Below the pieces are notes generated by a model. It worked only from the letters and a program-made list of their open reading frames with translations. It did not search any database and was not told the DNA's origin. Made by a program: the position numbers and the translations under genes. A stretch of 6,788 nt of DNA from Candidatus Aminicenantota bacterium (GTDB taxonomy: Bacteria; Acidobacteriota; Aminicenantia; JAMOAD01): NCBI GenBank assembly GCA_027070475.1, contig JALXDT010000107.1, positions 1-6,788 on the forward strand, written 5' to 3'. Below are positions 1 through 6,691 of this stretch, in pieces (positions within the stretch are counted from its first letter, which is position 1; every line of letters starts with the position of its first letter).

Positions 1-1311
1 GCTCATATTTAAATGTTCTTTCAAAATTTTAGAAGCAAAACTTTTTTCATTTTTGAGTGTTTTTCTGTAATTGTTAAAAACCCCTGTTGTTTTTAAATAA
101 ATTTCAGAAAATTTTCCTTTTTCAAGGGAAATTGTTCCGATAATTTGTAATTTGTTGTCTTCTGATTTTCTGCTTTTAAAATTAATTTTTTTGTTTTCTA
201 AATCATAGACATTCCAACTATCATACCCAAAAGGATAAAATTCATTCTGAATATTTACAGGATCAAGATATAAACTCTCGTTCTTTATCTTTACCTTAAC
301 AAAGAATTTATCATAGGGAGAGAGTATTTTTCTGTTTTTAAAAGGAGAGAAAATTAAAATTTCAGGCTTCATCTTTAAGTATGAGAGAATGGAATATAAA
401 AGTTTTGTTTTCTCTACTTCTGTTCCGTATCTTGTTTTAAAAACAGTATTTATATCTCTAAAATGAAAGCCTGTTTCTGAAATGTTCAGGTGAACATTTT
501 GAATTTCATCGCTTACAAATTTTTGGATATTTAGTAGCAATTGATAATTGTCTTTACTTTTATTTCTTATTTTTTCAACGGTTTTTGCGAGATTATCGGA
601 AAGCTTTTCACTCTTAAAAAGATTATATAACGCATTACAATCAGTATATGCAAAAATTGCAGGAATATCTTTTCCTGAGAAATAGTTTGATTTTCTTACA
701 TTATTTATCTCAAATCTATATATTTTTCTTCCATCTCTGTTTTCTACCGTAGGTTTTATATTGGTGTTTATCATAGAGAAAGAGAGATTTAAATTTGATG
801 GTGTATCAAACACAATTTTTAGTTTTTTTACAGGTACATTTTCTGCTAACTTTTCAATTGTGAAGAAATAGGGTGAAAAGTCATTTTTTGTTTTAATTTT
901 GTAGGTAAGCTCTTCAATCGCGCCCCTTTCAAGTCCAGTGTGAGAAACAACCATCTCCCTGAGAAAACTAAAATCAGGAAAGGTATGGGCTGCCCTTGGT
1001 AAAACTTCATTGTATCCATTTTTCGGTGTAGGAACTATCTTTCCATCCTTCATTATTGTTCTGGATTTTATAACCTCTAAATTCTGGTACTTCGGATTGT
1101 AGACAATAAATGTTTCTCCGAAAAGTCTTCTTGTGGCAAGATAGGTGTTAAGCTTGACTTTAGAAGAATATTTTAATATCCAACTCCCATCCGGATTTAT
1201 CTTATAATATTTTTCAAGGTAAACGTATTTTGCATCTTCTAATTCTGCAGAAAAAACAGATATTGAAAAAAGAATGATTATAAAAAATATGATTACTCTT
1301 TTTTTATTCAT
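1..1311 (-). CDS. Secreted DUF3857 protein with degenerate transglutaminase-like domain (3' end outside window)
   Basis: There are 437 in-frame codons without a stop, running off the left edge. The start is the ATG at 1311-1309. It has a 6-nt spacing to a strong SD (1318-1324) and shares its first base with the stop of the upstream gene. Residues 1-21 are a signal peptide: MNKKR, a hydrophobic core, then VFS before AELED. The mature protein is therefore exported, to the periplasm if the cell is Gram-negative. Residues about 25-235 resemble DUF3857, with KDGKIVPTP near 88-96, NEVLPRAAHTFP near 101-112 and LREMVVSHTGLERGAIEELTY at 117-137. Residues about 240-355 align with the transglutaminase-like core of the neighbouring paralogue. 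Where a family member has G-x-C-K-D-K, this protein reads G-T-E-V-E-K, so Glu298 replaces the nucleophilic Cys. Lys335 replaces the His, and only Asp350 in LYLDP remains. I infer an inactive, binding or structural homologue. The substrate is unknown, and the C-terminal domain is cut off. Confidence 0.85.
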   Translation of the reverse strand, partial: MNKKRVIIFFIIILFSISVFSAELEDAKYVYLEKYYKINPDGSWILKYSSKVKLNTYLATRRLFGETFIVYNPKYQNLEVIKSRTIMKDGKIVPTPKNGYNEVLPRAAHTFPDFSFLREMVVSHTGLERGAIEELTYKIKTKNDFSPYFFTIEKLAENVPVKKLKIVFDTPSNLNLSFSMINTNIKPTVENRDGRKIYRFEINNVRKSNYFSGKDIPAIFAYTDCNALYNLFKSEKLSDNLAKTVEKIRNKSKDNYQLLLNIQKFVSDEIQNVHLNISETGFHFRDINTVFKTRYGTEVEKTKLLYSILSYLKMKPEILIFSPFKNRKILSPYDKFFVKVKIKNESLYLDPVNIQNEFYPFGYDSWNVYDLENKKINFKSRKSEDNKLQIIGTISLEKGKFSEIYLKTTGVFNNYRKTLKNEKSFASKILKEHLNMS

Positions 1312-1326
1312 TATTTTCCTCCCCTT
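1309..1326 (-). promoter_or_regulatory. TAATG stop/start overlap with SD, coupling the two DUF3857 genes
   Basis: Read on the minus strand, AAGGGGAGG (1326-1318) lies inside the last codons of the upstream gene. It is followed by AAAA and then TAATG, where the TAA stop (1313-1311) and the ATG start (1311-1309) share one base. The SD is 6 nt from the ATG. This geometry is typical of translational coupling and fixes the start of the downstream gene. The two proteins are probably made in related amounts. Confidence 0.85.
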
Positions 1327-3269
1327 ATGATAATAAAGTTATCCTTTATCTGTTTAAATTGTTTTATTGTATTTTTGAAGCTTTCCCAGTCTTCCGGCTG
1401 GTATATTCTCTTTTTTAATTTGATCGAAAGATTAATAAAAATGGATTTTCCCTTTTTATATATGTCCCCTTTAAAATCAGCTCCGCTTCCTTTTACTGTT
1501 TTTAGCTCCGGTTTGTTTATAAGTTTAAAGGAATAAGGGAACTTTATTGATTCATTGATTTTAATAAGTTGAGAACACCTTGTTCTAAAAGGATAGCTCC
1601 TTTTTTTCAAATTATCCGAAAATCTTGAAAAGCCTACAGCATAATAAAAGGGCAAAGAAGAAAGAATGGGATGAATATATCTATTTTGTTTTCCAGAAAT
1701 CAGAGTTTCTAAATTCTTAAACTTTATCATTATACTCATTGGTTTTGAAATATCATAGGGATTTTGATATGAGATTTTTATAATATTTGCTGCCGGAAAG
1801 AGCTCCGATATTTCACTTTTTAGCCTATTGTCCCACTCTGATACCTGAGAACGGGTGAAAAATCTTCTGAGCATTGAATCACTCTGCCCCTCACCTATGA
1901 TTTTTATTGTGCTTATGCTGTTTCCCTTTTTATCAATATTAGTTTCAATATAGTATTTTAAATAGTGTTTTTCGGGTGGACTTATAGGTGTTGTTTTCAG
2001 GTCAGCACCTTCGGGAACTCCCATTAAATATTCCTGTTGTTGCTCTGCTGATGACCATAACTCTCTTACTCCGGGTACCCAAGTTGGGTCTAAAAGCATA
2101 TACTTGTTTTTATATTTTACAACTGTTACACAGTGATTAAACTGGTCAGCCGGAATTCTGTCTATTCTCGAACCTGCCATTGTCATTGCCGGATATGCTT
2201 TAAACCCTGCAGCTCTAAGCATTGTAATTAACATCCCCGCTTTATCCTTACAAACTCCACACCTGTCTCTGAATGTTATTGTCCCTTTATGAAGTGTATA
2301 ACCCTCACCTTTTCCCATGGAAAGACCTGAATATCTAATCTCTTCCGCGACCCAGTGGGTTAGCCTTGAAATCTTTTCAAAATCATTCTTTGCTCCATTT
2401 ATTATTTCATTAACTTTATCCTTAATTTCTTTATTGTATTCAAAAGAGCCATAATCTTCATTAACTTTATAAAACCATAGTGATTTTGCTTTCCAGTCGG
2501 GCGAGGTTGAAAGTAAAAGTTTTGGGAAAACATCCGAAGGAGAAACCATATTGGGCTCTTTCCTGTAAGGTTTTATATTCTTTACCTCCCAGAAATATTC
2601 TATTCTATCTTTTAGAAAGTGAACATAATTTCTTGCTGTTCCATTATAAAATTCATACTGTAATTTTTTATTTGAAGGAATCGAAACTTTGTATGTTTTA
2701 AGTTTTATAGGAATTCTTGAATAAAAATGAACAATATCATAAAAATGGCCTTTCATCGGAGGGATATATTTTTCATCATCCTGAAACAAGAGTGCATATG
2801 TAAATCCCTTTTTATAAGTTTCAATATAAATACCATCACCAATATCTATATTTTCAATGGGAATAATCTTTTCTCTTGCTCCCCAATATATGGCTCTTGC
2901 GGGAGCCGGATAATCCTTAACTTTATTATGAGGAATTTTAATGATTTTACCGTCTTTTTTTACAATCAAAGCTTTCTTTATCTCAATGTGGGCTGATAGA
3001 GGATCATAATAGAATGTCAATGACTTCAGTTTTTTTATTCCGTTGTCTGTTAGGATCTTGTAAAATCTTTTTATTGTTGTATAGGTTAATCCGGAATCCA
3101 TAACTTTTGAAAAAGTCTTATCAAAAATCAAAAGATAAGGAGAGCTGGAATAATCTTTTGATGTGCCGGCTCTCTTTAACTCCTTTTTCAAATAGTTAAA
3201 ATCCTTTTGCGAAAAAATTGGTAAAGTAAAAAGAAAAATAATAGTTAAAATAGCTATTAGCTTTTTCAT
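1311..3269 (-). CDS. Secreted DUF3857 / transglutaminase-like protein with intact catalytic triad
   Basis: The protein has 652 residues. I chose the ATG at 3269 because GGAGG lies 5 nt upstream at 3275-3279. The frame stays open to a TTG at 3281, but that would put the SD inside the gene. Residues 1-20 form a signal peptide (MKKLIAILTIIF core, ending PIFSQ). Residues about 45-235 are DUF3857-like, with KKDGKIIKIP at 104-113 and IPIENIDIGDGIYIE near 136-149. Residues about 280-400 are a transglutaminase-like cysteine-protease fold. Cys340 sits in CGVCKDKAGML, His379 in FNHCV and Asp394 in LLDPTW, so the Cys-His-Asp triad is complete. A roughly 220-residue, probably beta-rich tail follows. Family members are exported proteins of poorly known function; proteolysis or amide-bond chemistry on envelope substrates is possible, but the substrate is unproven. 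It is the first gene of an operon with the degenerate paralogue, whose start codon overlaps its stop. Confidence 0.9.
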   Translation of the reverse strand: MKKLIAILTIIFLFTLPIFSQKDFNYLKKELKRAGTSKDYSSSPYLLIFDKTFSKVMDSGLTYTTIKRFYKILTDNGIKKLKSLTFYYDPLSAHIEIKKALIVKKDGKIIKIPHNKVKDYPAPARAIYWGAREKIIPIENIDIGDGIYIETYKKGFTYALLFQDDEKYIPPMKGHFYDIVHFYSRIPIKLKTYKVSIPSNKKLQYEFYNGTARNYVHFLKDRIEYFWEVKNIKPYRKEPNMVSPSDVFPKLLLSTSPDWKAKSLWFYKVNEDYGSFEYNKEIKDKVNEIINGAKNDFEKISRLTHWVAEEIRYSGLSMGKGEGYTLHKGTITFRDRCGVCKDKAGMLITMLRAAGFKAYPAMTMAGSRIDRIPADQFNHCVTVVKYKNKYMLLDPTWVPGVRELWSSAEQQQEYLMGVPEGADLKTTPISPPEKHYLKYYIETNIDKKGNSISTIKIIGEGQSDSMLRRFFTRSQVSEWDNRLKSEISELFPAANIIKISYQNPYDISKPMSIMIKFKNLETLISGKQNRYIHPILSSLPFYYAVGFSRFSDNLKKRSYPFRTRCSQLIKINESIKFPYSFKLINKPELKTVKGSGADFKGDIYKKGKSIFINLSIKLKKRIYQPEDWESFKNTIKQFKQIKDNFIIIRGGK

Positions 3270-3274
3270 TATAG

Positions 3275-3279
3275 CCTCC
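3275..3279 (-). promoter_or_regulatory. Shine-Dalgarno site deciding the start at 3269
   Basis: GGAGG on the minus strand sits 5 nt before the ATG at 3269. The in-frame TTG at 3281 lies just upstream of this SD and has no SD of its own. The signal peptide also begins naturally with MKK at the ATG. Confidence 0.85.
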
Positions 3280-3301
3280 AAAATAATATATAATTTATAC
3301 G

Positions 3302-3328
3302 ATTATCAAACTAATAAGGTTATGTCAA
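3302..3328 (-). promoter_or_regulatory. Predicted sigma70-type promoter for the DUF3857 operon
   Basis: On the minus strand a perfect TTGACA (-35, 3328-3323) is followed after a short 15-nt spacer by GATAAT (-10, 3307-3302; five of six consensus bases). The spacer is shorter than the preferred 17 nt, so this promoter may be weak or need an activator. At the preferred 17-nt spacing the hexamer would be TAATCG, which is poor. Transcription would start a little over 20 nt upstream of the SD. Confidence 0.5.
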
Positions 3329-3342
3329 ATTCAATGTTGACA
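3323..3342. promoter_or_regulatory. Back-to-back -35 boxes forming an inverted repeat (possible operator)
   Basis: TGTCAA (3323-3328) and TTGACA (3337-3342) are exact reverse complements separated by 8 nt. They are at once the two opposed -35 elements and a 6-bp inverted repeat. RNA polymerases on the two promoters could hinder each other. A dimeric regulator binding the repeat would affect both operons. The symmetry may equally be just the by-product of two consensus boxes. Confidence 0.4.
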
Positions 3343-3365
3343 AAAAAAGATAAAGGTTTTATTAT
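3337..3365 (+). promoter_or_regulatory. Predicted sigma70-type promoter for the membrane protein / hydrolase operon
   Basis: A perfect TTGACA (3337-3342), an ideal 17-nt spacer and TATTAT (3360-3365; five of six consensus bases) make a strong housekeeping promoter candidate. The predicted start near 3372 leaves a leader of only about 14 nt before the ATG at 3386. Confidence 0.7.
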
Positions 3366-3385
3366 TAAAAACTTAAAAAGGATAA

Positions 3386-3832
3386 ATGAGAATGGGGAGA
3401 AGAATAGTTTTAGAGGAAGAGGAAAAAGGGCTTAAAAAAGAGAAAAAGAGAGAGATTTATGATAATTACTTAACAAAACTCCTCAAACTAATTCCGGCTG
3501 AAATTGTAACACTTTATATTACACTTTCTGCAATTTTAGAATCATCAAAGGAATCTACCAAAACTCTTGAATTAACAGTATTTATTATAGTTTTAATATT
3601 AACACCTCTATATATTTACATAATTACAAAGGAAGAAAACAAAAAACCTCCGTGGAAACAGATTGTTGTATCCACTCTATCCTTTGTTGTATGGGTTTTT
3701 GCACTTGGAGGTCCTTTTCTTTACTTCAAATGGTATAAAAGAATTTACGGGGCACTTTTTTTGCCAATTTATACATTTTTAATTCCCTTGATTTTTAGAA
3801 AAAGAAAATACAAAAATTTTGAGGAGGTATAA
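3386..3832 (+). CDS. Small multi-pass membrane protein of unknown function
   Basis: The protein has 148 residues and I do not recognise a named family. The ATG at 3386 has AAAGG 4 nt upstream; an alternative ATG lies at 3392. Residues 1-34 are strongly charged (EEEEKGLKKEKKRE) and probably cytoplasmic. Residues 32-44, LLKLIPAEIVTLY, look like a conserved signature that leads into a first, possibly amphipathic, hydrophobic stretch (36-51). Further hydrophobic segments lie at 63-80, 93-114 (with FVVWVFALGGPF at 100-111) and 120-137. The tail RKRKYK at 138-143 is basic and should stay inside. No enzyme motif or signal peptide is visible. It is the first gene of an operon: its stop is one base before the start of the metallo-hydrolase gene, and the SD of that gene lies inside its last codons. 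A joint role is possible but not shown. Confidence 0.8.
   Translation: MRMGRRIVLEEEEKGLKKEKKREIYDNYLTKLLKLIPAEIVTLYITLSAILESSKESTKTLELTVFIIVLILTPLYIYIITKEENKKPPWKQIVVSTLSFVVWVFALGGPFLYFKWYKRIYGALFLPIYTFLIPLIFRKRKYKNFEEV
3821..3827 (+). promoter_or_regulatory. Shine-Dalgarno site deciding the start at 3834
   Basis: GAGGAGG, 6 nt before the ATG at 3834, lies within the last codons of the membrane protein gene. The frame extends back to a TTG at 3819, but this would encode the SD itself and add residues absent from the usual MKIKWLGHS start. The TTG is therefore rejected as the start. Confidence 0.85.
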
Positions 3833-3833
3833 T

Positions 3834-4487
3834 ATGAAAATAAAATGGTTGGGACATTCTGCATTTTTGTTGGAAGGGAGTAAAAGAATCTTAATTGATC
3901 CTTTTATAACTGATAATCCAATTGCTAAAGTTAATGATGAAGATACAAAAAACATTGACTATATTGCTTTAACCCATGACCATGGAGATCATATGGGAGA
4001 TACTGAAAAGATTGCAAAAAGTACAGGAGCTAAGGTTGTAACAATATATGAAATTTCCCTTGATCTTCAGGCAAAAGGGGTGGATTCCCTTGGAATGAAT
4101 ATAGGAGGAACAGCTTATCTTGAAGGAGCCTCTTTTTCTATGACTCCAGCTATGCATTCATCGGGCAAAGGAACTCCTACAGGTTTTGTAATTGAGATGG
4201 ATGGTAAAAAAGTTTATCATACTGGAGATACAGGACTTTTTGCTACAATGAGCCTTATTGGAGAAATGTATTCTCCGGATGTAATGCTTCTTCCTATTGA
4301 TGGATTGTTTAATATGGATATAAGACTTGCAGCAAAAGCTGTCGAATTGGTTAAACCAAAAATTGCAATCCCAATGCACTATAACACATGGGATCCTATT
4401 AAGGCTGATCCTGAGGAGTTTAAAAAATTAGCAGAAAAATTTGCAGAAATAAGGATATTGGAACCGGGAACATATCTGGAAATTTAA
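3834..4487 (+). CDS. UPF0173-type metal-dependent hydrolase (metallo-beta-lactamase fold)
   Basis: The protein has 217 residues, close to the usual length of the UPF0173 (YtkL-like) family, and no signal peptide, so it is cytoplasmic. It begins MKIKWLGHSAFLLE, the typical first strand of this family, with LIDPF at 20-24. The metal-binding motif H-x-H-x-D-H is THDHGDHMGD, giving His48, His50, Asp52 and His53. His108 (PAMHSS), Asp132 (HTGDTGLF) and His182 (IPMHYNTW) complete a two-metal site. The family is widespread but its natural substrate is not settled. One deviation: the segment after LLP reads IDGLFNMD (155-162), where many relatives have a G-D-x-F-T-M type sequence. It is the second gene of an operon, one base after the membrane protein stop, and ends with tandem stops TAATAA (4485-4490). 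Confidence 0.92.
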   Translation: MKIKWLGHSAFLLEGSKRILIDPFITDNPIAKVNDEDTKNIDYIALTHDHGDHMGDTEKIAKSTGAKVVTIYEISLDLQAKGVDSLGMNIGGTAYLEGASFSMTPAMHSSGKGTPTGFVIEMDGKKVYHTGDTGLFATMSLIGEMYSPDVMLLPIDGLFNMDIRLAAKAVELVKPKIAIPMHYNTWDPIKADPEEFKKLAEKFAEIRILEPGTYLEI

Positions 4488-4595
4488 TAAAAATAATTTC
4501 TCCTCAATTTGAGTAAATCTTTACGAAATTTTATCTACTTTTTTATTTAAATTTTTTTTAAGAGTTAATTTCTTTAAAAACAGAAAGGGCAAGAA
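4488..4595. other. Convergent AT-rich intergenic gap with only weak hairpin potential
   Basis: This short gap lies between the hydrolase gene and the oppositely oriented chemoreceptor gene. It contains small inverted repeats: AATTTC (4495-4500) with GAAATT (4525-4530), CTCAA/TTGAG (4503-4513), and GTAAA/TTTAC (4512-4523). T runs follow at 4539-4544 and 4552-4559. A second, A/T-only near-repeat spans about 4553-4580. No GC-rich stem with a U tract is visible, so any terminator here is weak or non-canonical and could serve either strand. Confidence 0.35.
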
Positions 4596-6584
4596 TTATT
4601 CTTCTATCTTAAATCTTTCAACACTCTCTCTCATTTTTTCCGCAAGATTATTAAGATCCACCGCCGATTGGGCAATACCTGTTATTGAACTATTCATATC
4701 CCCCGAAGCTTCAGCAATCTGCTGAACATTTACATTAACCTCTCCGATTGTCCTGTTAATCTCTTCAATAGCCCCGGCAACACTGTTCATAAGTGTGACA
4801 ATTCCTTCACTTGAACTTTGAATTTCATTTAGAACCTCTATACTCTTTTGTCCCTTCTCTTTTCCGTTTGCAACCTCCTCAAGAGCTACTTTCATGGCAT
4901 TTTCAGCATCCTTTGATTCTCCCTGAAGTCTGGTGATTATCTCTTCTATCTCTTTTGTGGATTTTGTTGTTCTCTCCGCTAATTTTCTAACCTCATCAGC
5001 GACAACAGCAAAACCCCTGCCCGCTTCTCCTGCTCTTGCCGCTTCAATTGCAGCATTCAAAGCTAAAAGATTGGTTTGATCTGCAATATCATTTATAACA
5101 TTTACAATTTCAGAGATGGAGACGGTGGATTCTCCCAATCTGTTAACTATACTTGAGAGAGCTTCTGTTTTATCCGATATACTGTCGATTGAATTTATTG
5201 TATCTGAAATTATTGCTGCACTGTTTTTGGTAAGCTCCATTGCCTTCACAGCATTTTCCTGAGTTGTTTTTACATTTTCATTTATCTCTGCAAAAGAGGC
5301 AGCAAGCTCTTCAACTGCTGAGGCAACACTTGCAGCCTGAGCTGTCTGCTTTTCAGAGGAAGATGACATCTTTTCTGTTGTTGAAGCAATTTCCTCTGAT
5401 GAAGAGCTGATATTTATAGCATTATCCTTTGTATCCTTTATAAGAGCAGAAAGATTTTTTATGAAGGAGTTAAGATATTGGCTTACAAGACCAATCTCAT
5501 CTTTACTATCATCCTCCAATTTAACCCTTAGATCCCCAGAAGAAGCTTTATCAAAAACATCTTTAAATGCAATAATTCTTTTTGTACTGGCAGCTAAAAG
5601 AAAGTAAACTATTAAAGATATTATGATTATTGATAATATAGTGCCAAATACAATTCCTTTAACAGTTTTTAGAAAGGCTGCCCTTTCATGAGAAACATCT
5701 CTGACATAGACAAAAAGGCCCAAAGATTTTCCTGAAAAATCAAGCACAGGGATTGTTCCAAAGAAATAATGGTTTTTGTTAAAAAAGAGATGTTTTTTAC
5801 TACCTTCTTCCAGCTCTTTTACTTTTAGATATTGTTTTATTTTCTCATACTTTATTCCCACATCCTTATTCATTATAAAGTGCCCGAGTTCTTCCCCTTT
5901 TATATTGGAAAATATTTTTACTCCTTTTATTGAGTTTTTATCTAAAAATAGCAAAAGACTTTCAACTTTATTTAAATGTGAGACTCTAATTAATTCACTT
6001 AAGGGAAATAAAACTTCAACAGAGCCTAAATATTTATTACCATCAAAGATAGGAGAGAGCCCTCTCATAACAAAACCTCCCCTCCCTAATTCAACCCCTA
6101 TTACAGGTTTATGTGTCTTACTTATTTTTAATATTGTAAATCTGAAACTTGAAAGATCGTCTCCACCATCCCCCTGGCCTGGTTTTTTCCAGACTCTTAA
6201 AAAACTTTTTGCAGGAGGTTTATGATAGTGAACCTTTAAAATATTTAATTTTAAGTCCTTTTTCATCTTTTTTATTATTGGAGTAACCAATTTTCTTAAT
6301 CTCTGTCTCGCTGCATTTTCATCAGGGTCATTGTAAATTGATTTTAATTCTTTTAAAGTTGAAAAGCCGGAAGCAATTATCAGTGCCTTTTTTGAAATTC
6401 TTTTTATATTGCCATTAATTTCGGCAACTCTTTCTTCCGTGCTGGCTGCAACAATACCCCTTAAAGTATTTTTTTGTATCTTAACAAACATAAAAATTCC
6501 AGCTATACCCAATATAACGATTATTGCTAAAATTGGAATTACGGACTTCCATTTGATTGATAGGTTTTTGTAGGATAATTTCAT
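4596..6584 (-). CDS. Methyl-accepting chemotaxis protein with double-Cache-like sensor domain
   Basis: The protein has 662 residues. The ATG at 6584 has AAGGAGG 5 nt upstream. Residues 15-36 are the first membrane helix. Residues about 40-305 are the extracytoplasmic sensor. Its conserved block (119-190) has HYHKPPAKSFLRVW, GGDDLSSFR, GVELGRGG, MRGLSPI and GSVE, which I recognise as characteristic of dCache_3-type domains; the ligand is unknown. Residues 309-332 are the second membrane helix. HAMP follows (about 330-382, with DEIG at 362-365), then the coiled-coil signalling domain. Its hairpin tip, about 492-538, carries the near-invariant DQTNLLALNAAIEAARAGE and GRGFAVVADEVRKLAER, which bind CheA and CheW in membrane arrays. 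The tail ends ERFKIEE, without a CheR-tethering pentapeptide such as NWETF. No che or flagellar genes adjoin, so it is an orphan receptor. Confidence 0.95.
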   Translation of the reverse strand: MKLSYKNLSIKWKSVIPILAIIVILGIAGIFMFVKIQKNTLRGIVAASTEERVAEINGNIKRISKKALIIASGFSTLKELKSIYNDPDENAARQRLRKLVTPIIKKMKKDLKLNILKVHYHKPPAKSFLRVWKKPGQGDGGDDLSSFRFTILKISKTHKPVIGVELGRGGFVMRGLSPIFDGNKYLGSVEVLFPLSELIRVSHLNKVESLLLFLDKNSIKGVKIFSNIKGEELGHFIMNKDVGIKYEKIKQYLKVKELEEGSKKHLFFNKNHYFFGTIPVLDFSGKSLGLFVYVRDVSHERAAFLKTVKGIVFGTILSIIIISLIVYFLLAASTKRIIAFKDVFDKASSGDLRVKLEDDSKDEIGLVSQYLNSFIKNLSALIKDTKDNAINISSSSEEIASTTEKMSSSSEKQTAQAASVASAVEELAASFAEINENVKTTQENAVKAMELTKNSAAIISDTINSIDSISDKTEALSSIVNRLGESTVSISEIVNVINDIADQTNLLALNAAIEAARAGEAGRGFAVVADEVRKLAERTTKSTKEIEEIITRLQGESKDAENAMKVALEEVANGKEKGQKSIEVLNEIQSSSEGIVTLMNSVAGAIEEINRTIGEVNVNVQQIAEASGDMNSSITGIAQSAVDLNNLAEKMRESVERFKIEE

Positions 6585-6589
6585 CTCTT

Positions 6590-6596
6590 CCTCCTT
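6590..6596 (-). promoter_or_regulatory. Shine-Dalgarno site deciding the start at 6584
   Basis: AAGGAGG lies 5 nt before the ATG at 6584, a near-perfect ribosome binding site. The frame stays open for 22 further codons up to a TTG at 6650, but these encode a tyrosine-rich, non-conserved stretch that overlaps the promoter. Confidence 0.9.
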
Positions 6597-6622
6597 AATG
6601 AAAAAAGTGTAGTAGTAATAAT

Positions 6623-6650
6623 ATAATAGGAAATTGTACTTTTTTGTCAA
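6623..6650 (-). promoter_or_regulatory. Predicted sigma70-type promoter for the chemoreceptor gene
   Basis: On the minus strand TTGACA (-35, 6650-6645) is followed after 16 nt by TATTAT (-10, 6628-6623). Transcription would start near 6616, giving a leader of about 30 nt before the ATG. No sigma28-like flagellar consensus (TAAA then GCCGATAA) is apparent, so the gene looks expressed by the housekeeping factor rather than with a flagellar regulon. Confidence 0.65.
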
Positions 6651-6691
6651 GTTTTTTAAGAATTAAATTTTTGTTATTTTTTTTAAAAACT

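Noticed and set aside
1327..1536. Plus-strand open frame of about 69 codons
   Set aside because: It lies antisense inside the long DUF3857 gene, with no SD and a composition that mirrors the real gene.
2480..2996. Two plus-strand open frames (2480-2701 and 2727-2996)
   Set aside because: Both are antisense to the DUF3857 domain of the complete gene, with no SD and no recognisable motif.
3969..4379. Two minus-strand open frames opposite the hydrolase gene
   Set aside because: They are shadows of a well-conserved metallo-beta-lactamase-fold gene; the predicted peptides are rich in Cys, His and Ser and resemble nothing.
5776..6225. Plus-strand open frame of 149 codons
   Set aside because: It is antisense to the Cache sensor region of the chemoreceptor, whose conserved motifs show which strand is coding.
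6585..6650. N-terminal extension of the chemoreceptor from a TTG at 6650
   Set aside because: The TTG is part of the predicted -35 box, the added peptide is a run of Tyr and other non-conserved residues, and the strong SD serves the ATG at 6584.
6651..6691. Possible terminator after cysS
   Set aside because: The stretch has A and T runs but no GC-bearing stem, so I could not support a terminator call.
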